Source: VFMC01 sp039796935
GTDB lineage: Bacteria > Actinomycetota > Acidimicrobiia > Acidimicrobiales > Ilumatobacteraceae
Assembly: GCA_039796935.1 (NCBI GenBank)
Contig: JBDKIV010000031.1
Span: 1-5,919 of the forward strand
DNA: 5,919 bases
Reading direction: 5' to 3'
Each line of letters opens with the position of its first letter. Within the stretch, counting starts at the first letter, position 1. The notes beneath the pieces were generated by a model. That model had not been told where the DNA came from, did not search any database, and saw only the letters and a program-made list of their open reading frames with translations. This document shows, one piece after another, positions 1-4,422 of the stretch. Made by a program: the position numbers and the translations under genes.

Positions 1-653
1 CCTGGTTGCCGGGACGGGAGCGGACCAAGACCAACAACATCCGCTGCATCCACGAGATGCGGATGAGCATGCGCGAACTCGGTCGACGCCTGGTCGAGCG
101 GGGAGCGTTCGACGAGATCGAGGACTTCGGGTTCGTCCGGCTCGAGGAGATCGAACTGTTGCTCAGCGATCCGGGTCGACTCACCGAACGGGTCCGAGAG
201 CGGCGCGCCGAGTACGAGCGGCTGCTCGAGCTCGTGCCGCCGTTCGTGTTCGATGGACGCACGGACGGGCCCGACACCTGGGTGCGTCGAGATGCGCCGG
301 CAGCGAGCGTGCTCGCAGCGGGTGACACGTTGCAGGGGATGCCTGGATGCAGCGGTGTGGTCGAGGGGATCGCCCGTGTGGTGCTCGACTCGAACGACCC
401 GACGGCGCTCGAGCCGGGGGACATCCTCGTGGCACCGATCACCGATCCGTCGTGGACGCCGCTGTTCGTGCCTGCGGGTGGGGTGGTGGTCGATGTCGGG
501 GCGCCGCTCAGTCACGCCATCATCGTCAGTCGCGAGCTCGGGATTCCGTGTGTGATCTCGGCGACGGACGCCACTCGGCGGATTCCGAACGGTGCCCGCG
601 TGCGCATCGACGGCGGCACTGGGGTGGTGACGGTGCTCGACGCGCCGGCCTGA
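1..653 (+). CDS. PEP-utilising enzyme, C-terminal part (5' truncated by window)
   Basis: This is the end of a phosphoenolpyruvate synthase / rifampin-phosphotransferase-type enzyme. Such proteins pass phosphate between ATP or PEP and a substrate through a phosphohistidine on a swivelling domain. The frame is open to the left edge (codon TGG at 3-5), so the TTG at 6 is not a convincing start. The opening residues (GRERTKTNNIR, then HEMRMSMRELGRR) match the central region of the family. Numbering from the TTG, the mobile domain spans about residues 105-212: a swivel-entry segment (GVVEGIARVV, 117-126), the A/P-rich strand 'GDILVAPITDPSWTPLF', and the active-site motif PLSHAIIVSRELGIP with His170 (codon 513-515) as the expected phosphorylated residue. 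The protein ends normally at TGA 651-653. The ATP-grasp domain lies outside the window, so PEP synthase, rifampin phosphotransferase and other PEP-utilising paralogues cannot be told apart. The family call is firm; the substrate is unknown. Confidence 0.88.
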   Translation, partial: WLPGRERTKTNNIRCIHEMRMSMRELGRRLVERGAFDEIEDFGFVRLEEIELLLSDPGRLTERVRERRAEYERLLELVPPFVFDGRTDGPDTWVRRDAPAASVLAAGDTLQGMPGCSGVVEGIARVVLDSNDPTALEPGDILVAPITDPSWTPLFVPAGGVVVDVGAPLSHAIIVSRELGIPCVISATDATRRIPNGARVRIDGGTGVVTVLDAPA

Positions 654-664
654 CGCGATCAGAG

Positions 665-692
665 CTTGGTTGTAGACAGCAAGTGATACGGT
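665..692 (+). promoter_or_regulatory. Candidate operator dyad and -10 element for a leaderless transporter mRNA
   Basis: The 46-base gap between genes 1 and 2 contains an imperfect dyad: CTTGGT (665-670), a 7-base spacer, then AGCAAG (678-683), with 5 of 6 arm positions complementary. It is followed by TACGGT (687-692), which fits the actinobacterial -10 pattern TANNNT. A start site about 7 bases after that hexamer falls at 699-700, on the A of the ATG. No Shine-Dalgarno sequence is visible, so a leaderless transcript is plausible. A possible but weak -35 is TTGGTT (666-671), with a 15-base spacer. All of this is inference from pattern; no regulator is seen in the window. Confidence 0.35.
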
Positions 693-699
693 CGGTCCG

Positions 700-2163
700 A
701 TGACCGACGCTGCGCCCACCGACCATGTCAGCGCCGGGAACGAACTCGTCGACGTGTTCGGGCGACGCATGCCCTACAAGGTGGTCGTGGCCGTCGTCTA
801 CGTGACAGCCCTCTTCCTCGACATCCTCGATGTCACCATCGTCAACGTGGCGATCCCGTCGCTCGGGCGCGAGTTCGCCACCGAGAACGCCGAATGGATC
901 GTGCTCGGCTACACCCTCAGCCTCGCCGTGTGGATTCCGGTGTCGGGATGGCTGGGTGACCGCTTCGGCACCAAGCGGGTGTTCATGTTCGCCTTCGGCT
1001 CGTTCGTGGCCGGTTCGCTGCTCTGCGCCATGGCCCAGTCGATCGAGCAACTCATCACCTTTCGGGTGATCCAGGGGGTCGGCGGCGGAATGCTCACTCC
1101 GGTCGGTGTCTCGATGCTGTTCCGGGCGTTCCCTCCTGCCGAGCGGGCCAAGGCGAGCACCTACATCATGATCCCGACACTCGCCGCACCGGCGCTCGGC
1201 CCGATCCTCGGTGGGTTGCTGGTCACGCACGCCAGTTGGCGATGGATCTTCCTGATCAACGTGCCCATCGGTCTCGCCGGGCTCTGGTTCGGGTTCCGGT
1301 ACCTGCGCGAGCATCGCGAGCCGACGGTGGGTCGCTTCGACATTCCCGGATTCGTGCTGTCGGGTTCGGCCCTCGCGCTGATCGTGTACGCCCTCAGCGA
1401 GGGTCCCCGGCAGGGATGGGGATCGCCGGTCGTCACCACCACGCTGGGGCTCGGCGCAGTGCTGGCGGTCGCCATGGTCTGGGTCGAGACACACGTACCC
1501 CAACCGATGCTCGCGCTGCGACTGCTCGGCAACCGCATCTTCCGGCAGTGCAACGTCGTGAGTTTCCTGTCGACCATCGGGTTCCTGGGCCTGCTGTTCG
1601 TGATGCCGCTCTATCTGCAACTCCTGCGCGGTCAAGATGCGTTCCACAGTGGCTTGACCACGTTCCCGCAGGCATTCGGGGTGATGATCTCGTCGCAGTT
1701 CGCCGGGCGCCTGTACGCCCGGATCGGTCCACGACGGCTGATGGCGGGGGGTCTGTTCGCTTCGAGCATCGTCATCGCCTCGTTCGTCGGTCTCGACGAA
1801 CAGTCGAGTCTGTGGGCGATCCGCCTGATGATGTTCGCGCGCGGCCTGTGCATGGGCTTCGCGTTCGTGCCGATGCAGGCGGCGAGCTACGCGTCGATCG
1901 CTCCCGCCGACAACGGTCGGGCGTCGGCGATCTTTTCCACCCAGCGTCAGATGTCGACGTCGGTGGGTATCGCCGTGGTGGCGAGCGTGCTGGCCTCCTA
2001 CATGTCACTGAGCCGTCCGCCGGGGCCCGACGAGGTCGCCGACGCACTGACGGGCTACCAGTTCGCGTTCGGTCTCACCGTGGCGTTCTCGTTCCTCGCC
2101 GGGGTTGCCGCCCTGTTCGTGCGAGACAGCGACGCGCATGCGACGATGGTCGCTCGTCGCTGA
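700..2163 (+). CDS. MFS drug/H+ antiporter, DHA2 family (EmrB/QacA-like)
   Basis: This is a 487-residue inner-membrane major facilitator transporter. DHA2 members export drugs, dyes, bile salts or metabolites in exchange for protons and normally have 14 transmembrane helices and about 470-550 residues, so the gene is full length. Family signatures are present in order: LDILDVTIVNVAIP in helix 1 (40-53, DHA motif D1), GWLGDRFGTKRV between helices 2 and 3 (83-94, motif A), RVIQGVGGGMLTP in helix 4 (122-134, motif B with its Arg122), APALGPILGG in helix 5 (163-172, antiporter motif C), and WRWIFLINVPIG (180-191), characteristic of DHA2. Hydrophobic segments continue to about residue 474, followed by a short basic tail. 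The start ATG gives a cytoplasmic N-terminus of about 26 residues; no ribosome site precedes it, consistent with leaderless translation. The CoA-transferase gene follows 27 bases after the stop, so the two are probably in one operon. The substrate cannot be inferred from sequence. Confidence 0.93.
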   Translation: MTDAAPTDHVSAGNELVDVFGRRMPYKVVVAVVYVTALFLDILDVTIVNVAIPSLGREFATENAEWIVLGYTLSLAVWIPVSGWLGDRFGTKRVFMFAFGSFVAGSLLCAMAQSIEQLITFRVIQGVGGGMLTPVGVSMLFRAFPPAERAKASTYIMIPTLAAPALGPILGGLLVTHASWRWIFLINVPIGLAGLWFGFRYLREHREPTVGRFDIPGFVLSGSALALIVYALSEGPRQGWGSPVVTTTLGLGAVLAVAMVWVETHVPQPMLALRLLGNRIFRQCNVVSFLSTIGFLGLLFVMPLYLQLLRGQDAFHSGLTTFPQAFGVMISSQFAGRLYARIGPRRLMAGGLFASSIVIASFVGLDEQSSLWAIRLMMFARGLCMGFAFVPMQAASYASIAPADNGRASAIFSTQRQMSTSVGIAVVASVLASYMSLSRPPGPDEVADALTGYQFAFGLTVAFSFLAGVAALFVRDSDAHATMVARR

Positions 2164-2190
2164 CCGGCGACGTCGACGGATGGGGGAGTC

Positions 2191-3363
2191 ATGAGCGAGG
2201 GGCCGCTCAGCGGGTATCGAGTGGTCGAGCTCGGCGTGTGGGTCGCCGGGCCGGCGGCAGCGGGGTTGATGGCCGACTGGGGCGCGGACGTCGTCAAGGT
2301 CGAGCCGCCCGAGGGTGATCCTCAACGACGAGTGTTCGGAGCGCTCGGCATTGCCGATCAGCAGGGTGTGCCGCCGTTCGAGATCGACAATCGCGGCAAG
2401 CGTTCCGTGGTGCTCGACCTGCACACCGACGCAGGGCGGGCACGGATGGAGCAGTTGCTCGAGACCGCCGATGTGTTCGTCACCAACGTGCGTCCCGGTG
2501 CCCTGGAGCGCCTCGGCCTGGGGCACGCCGAGGTGTTGGAGCGGCACCCGCGACTCGTGTACGCGAGCCTCACCGGTTATGGACTCGACGGTCCCGACCG
2601 CGACCGTGCGGGCTACGACATCGGGGCGTTCTGGGCGCGTAGCGGTCTGGCGCACACGATGGTGCCGCCCGACGAGTTGCCGCCCCCGCTGCGCAGCGGC
2701 ATGGGTGATCATGTCACCGGGGTCACCTTGCTCTCGGGGGTCCTGGCGAAGTTGCTCGAACGAAGCCGAACCGGTCGCGGAGGGCTCGTGGCCACGAGCC
2801 TGCTGCGCGCCGGTGCGTACACCATCGGGTGGGACATCGGGATCGTGCTCCGTTTCGGCAAGCGCGAGAGCACGCGGCCTCGGCAGCGAAACCGCGCCCC
2901 GCTCGTCAACTGTTACCGGGCCGGCGACGGTCGAGGGTTCTGGTTGTTGCTGCTCGAGGGCGACCGGCACTGGCCCAAGCTGGTTGCTGCGCTGGATCGC
3001 CCGGATCTCGCGGCGGATGCCCGGTTCGTCCACGCCAGGGCGCGCGTGGCCCACAGTGAGGAGCTGATCGTGGCTCTCGACCGGGCGTTCGCCGAGTTCG
3101 ATCGCGACACCTTGACTGCTCGCTTCGACGCCCACGACGTCTGGTGGGCGCCGATCAACTCGATCTTCGACCTCGTCGACGACCCGCAGGCGCAGGCTGC
3201 GGGAGTGTTCGTCGACATGAGCCCGCGAGAGGGCGAGGAGCCGTATCGGGCGGTGAACGGCCCGGTCGATTTCGGTGGCCACGTGGTGCGCCCAGGTCGG
3301 GTGCCGGCCCTCGGAGAGCACACGGACGAGGTGGTGGAGGAGCTGACCCGCCGATATTCTTGA
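2191..3363 (+). CDS. Class III CoA-transferase, CaiB/BaiF family
   Basis: This 390-residue cytoplasmic enzyme belongs to the formyl-CoA transferase/CaiB/BaiF family, which moves CoA between carboxylic acids through an aspartyl-CoA thioester; alpha-methylacyl-CoA racemases share the fold. The N-terminus carries the classic opening (GYRVVELGVWVAGP, then MADWGADVVKVEPPEGDP, about 8-44), followed by NRGKRSVVLDL (68-77), TNVRPGALERLGLG (98-111) and VYASLTGYG (123-131). Asp173 in SGMGDHVTG sits where the catalytic Asp (Asp169 of formyl-CoA transferase) is expected. The C-terminal part (WWAPINSIFDLVDDPQAQA, 318-336) is also typical, and the length is normal. The motif GYDIGAFWARSG has Tyr142 where mycobacterial alpha-methylacyl-CoA racemase has its catalytic His (GHD motif), which favours a transferase over a racemase. 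The start is fixed by the conserved N-terminus; a purine-rich GGGGGAG (2182-2188) precedes it unusually closely, leaving 2 bases. The acid substrate is unknown. It probably shares a transcript with the upstream transporter. Confidence 0.92.
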   Translation: MSEGPLSGYRVVELGVWVAGPAAAGLMADWGADVVKVEPPEGDPQRRVFGALGIADQQGVPPFEIDNRGKRSVVLDLHTDAGRARMEQLLETADVFVTNVRPGALERLGLGHAEVLERHPRLVYASLTGYGLDGPDRDRAGYDIGAFWARSGLAHTMVPPDELPPPLRSGMGDHVTGVTLLSGVLAKLLERSRTGRGGLVATSLLRAGAYTIGWDIGIVLRFGKRESTRPRQRNRAPLVNCYRAGDGRGFWLLLLEGDRHWPKLVAALDRPDLAADARFVHARARVAHSEELIVALDRAFAEFDRDTLTARFDAHDVWWAPINSIFDLVDDPQAQAAGVFVDMSPREGEEPYRAVNGPVDFGGHVVRPGRVPALGEHTDEVVEELTRRYS

Positions 3364-3373
3364 TTCCGCAACT

Positions 3374-3391
3374 ATTGCTGTATCAAGCAAT
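3374..3391. promoter_or_regulatory. Perfect inverted repeat upstream of pirin (candidate operator)
   Basis: ATTGCT (3374-3379) and AGCAAT (3386-3391) form a perfect 6+6 dyad around the 6-base spacer GTATCA. It lies in the 51-base gap between the CoA-transferase stop and the pirin ATG, 23 bases before the start. Size and spacing suit a dimeric winged-helix regulator (MarR-like or similar); the regulator is not in the window. Read on the - strand, it resembles the dyad before the transporter (TTG-STTG ... ACAGCAA). A role as a weak RNA hairpin is possible, but the stem is short and AT-rich. Confidence 0.45.
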
Positions 3392-3414
3392 TCGCCACGA
3401 TCGGAGCCGACACC

Positions 3415-4383
3415 ATGCCCGCCGTCACCGCCGACACACTCACACTCCCTCGGATCGACGTCCCCGCCGGTCCGGCCGTCGATCCTCGAGATCGTCCGCT
3501 GCGCTCGCTCACCGTTGCGCCGAGCGGGACCGAAGGCGAGGGGTTCCCGGTCCGCCGCGCGTTCGCAGGCGTCGCCCTCGCCGATCTCGACCCGTTCATC
3601 CACATGGACCAGATGGGTGAGATCGACTACGGGCCGTACGAGCCGAGAGGCACCGACTGGCATCCCCACCGCGGCTTCGAGACCGTCACCTACATCATCG
3701 ACGGCGAGTTCGTCCATCAGGATTCCCACGGAGGCGGAGGAACCATCCGCGACGGTGCAACACAATGGATGACCGCCGGTCGCGGAATCCTGCACATCGA
3801 GACCCCGCCCGAACACCTCGTCGTCCACGGCGGACTGTTCCACGGCATCCAACTGTGGGTCAACCTGCCGGCGCGATCGAAGATGATCGCGCCCGCCTAC
3901 CAGAACCTCACGCCCGAGCGGGTCTCGCTGCTCACGACCGCCGACGGTGGGGCCTTGATCCGCCTGATCGGTGGTGACCTTGCCGGTCATCGCGGTCCCG
4001 GTTCGACCCACACGCCGATCACGATGGCGCACGCGACCATCGCCCCGGGGGCACGGATGACGGTGCCGTGGAACCCGGGCTACAACGCCCTCGCGTACGG
4101 GCTCTCCGGCACCGGAGACGTGGGGTCCGAGCGGCGCCGCTTCGGCCACGGCCAACTGGCGGTGTTCGGTCCGGGGGACACGATCACGCTACGAGCAGCG
4201 GCTGATCGGTCGCTCGACGTGCTGCTGCTCGGCGGCCAGCCGATCCGCGAGCCCATCGCCGCCTACGGGCCGTTCGTGATGAACAGCCGCGCCGAACTCC
4301 AGCAGGCATTCGACGACTTCCAGCACGGCCGTCTGGGTGTGGTGCCCGCCGACGGGATCAGACCGTTCCGCGGACGACGCTGA
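3415..4383 (+). CDS. Pirin family protein (bicupin)
   Basis: This is a 322-residue two-domain cupin of the pirin family. Pirins are Fe(II)-binding cytoplasmic proteins (nuclear in eukaryotes); some, such as E. coli YhhW, show quercetin 2,3-dioxygenase activity, and others modulate redox metabolism or enzyme partners. The N-terminal cupin (about 25-150) keeps the whole metal site: HPHRGFETVTY gives His83 and His85, and GRGILHIET gives His127 and Glu129, matching His56, His58, His101 and Glu103 of human pirin. The C-terminal pirin domain runs to the usual ending, with GGQPIREPIAAYGPFVMNS (273-291) and a following amphipathic segment ending QHGRLG. The length is at the long end of normal because of a Pro/Ala-rich leader of about 25 residues. 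The start is supported by GGAG at 3403-3406, 8 bases upstream. A palindrome just upstream suggests its own control, separate from the CoA-transferase. It converges on the secreted His-rich gene. The family call is firm; substrate and partner are unknown. Confidence 0.94.
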   Translation: MPAVTADTLTLPRIDVPAGPAVDPRDRPLRSLTVAPSGTEGEGFPVRRAFAGVALADLDPFIHMDQMGEIDYGPYEPRGTDWHPHRGFETVTYIIDGEFVHQDSHGGGGTIRDGATQWMTAGRGILHIETPPEHLVVHGGLFHGIQLWVNLPARSKMIAPAYQNLTPERVSLLTTADGGALIRLIGGDLAGHRGPGSTHTPITMAHATIAPGARMTVPWNPGYNALAYGLSGTGDVGSERRRFGHGQLAVFGPGDTITLRAAADRSLDVLLLGGQPIREPIAAYGPFVMNSRAELQQAFDDFQHGRLGVVPADGIRPFRGRR

Positions 4384-4401
4384 GCGGGGTCAGCAGCGGG
4401 C

Positions 4402-4419
4402 GGCACCCGGACCGGTGTC
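4402..4419. terminator. Possible hairpin between convergent genes
   Basis: In the 39-base gap between the convergent stops, GGCACC (4402-4407) can pair with GGTGTC (4414-4419) across a 6-base loop, with one G-U pair when read on the + strand. Its position suits a shared bidirectional terminator. There is no T-tract on either side, so it is not a canonical intrinsic terminator and may be incidental in GC-rich sequence. Confidence 0.25.
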
Positions 4420-4422
4420 GAC

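Noticed and set aside
6..8. TTG as the start codon of the PEP enzyme
   Set aside because: The frame is open to the left edge and the residues around it already match the middle of the family, so the gene starts outside the window.
526..1647. 373-codon open frame on the - strand opposite the transporter
   Set aside because: The transporter on the + strand has all its family motifs; this frame is low-complexity, rich in Glu/Arg/His, with no start signal or recognisable domain.
1236..2318. 360-codon + strand open frame overlapping the transporter end and CoA-transferase start
   Set aside because: It is an out-of-frame shadow of two real genes, with Arg-rich translated sequence and no motif.
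2005..4155. Very long open frame (716 codons) on the - strand opposite the CoA-transferase and pirin genes
   Set aside because: It lies antisense to two clearly recognisable genes and crosses their intergenic gap, has an Arg/Asp/His/Glu-heavy composition with no recognisable motif, and is the expected shadow of GC-biased codons.
4384..4422. Canonical intrinsic terminator between the convergent genes
   Set aside because: Only a short stem is present and there is no T-tract on either strand, so it is kept as a low-confidence hairpin only.
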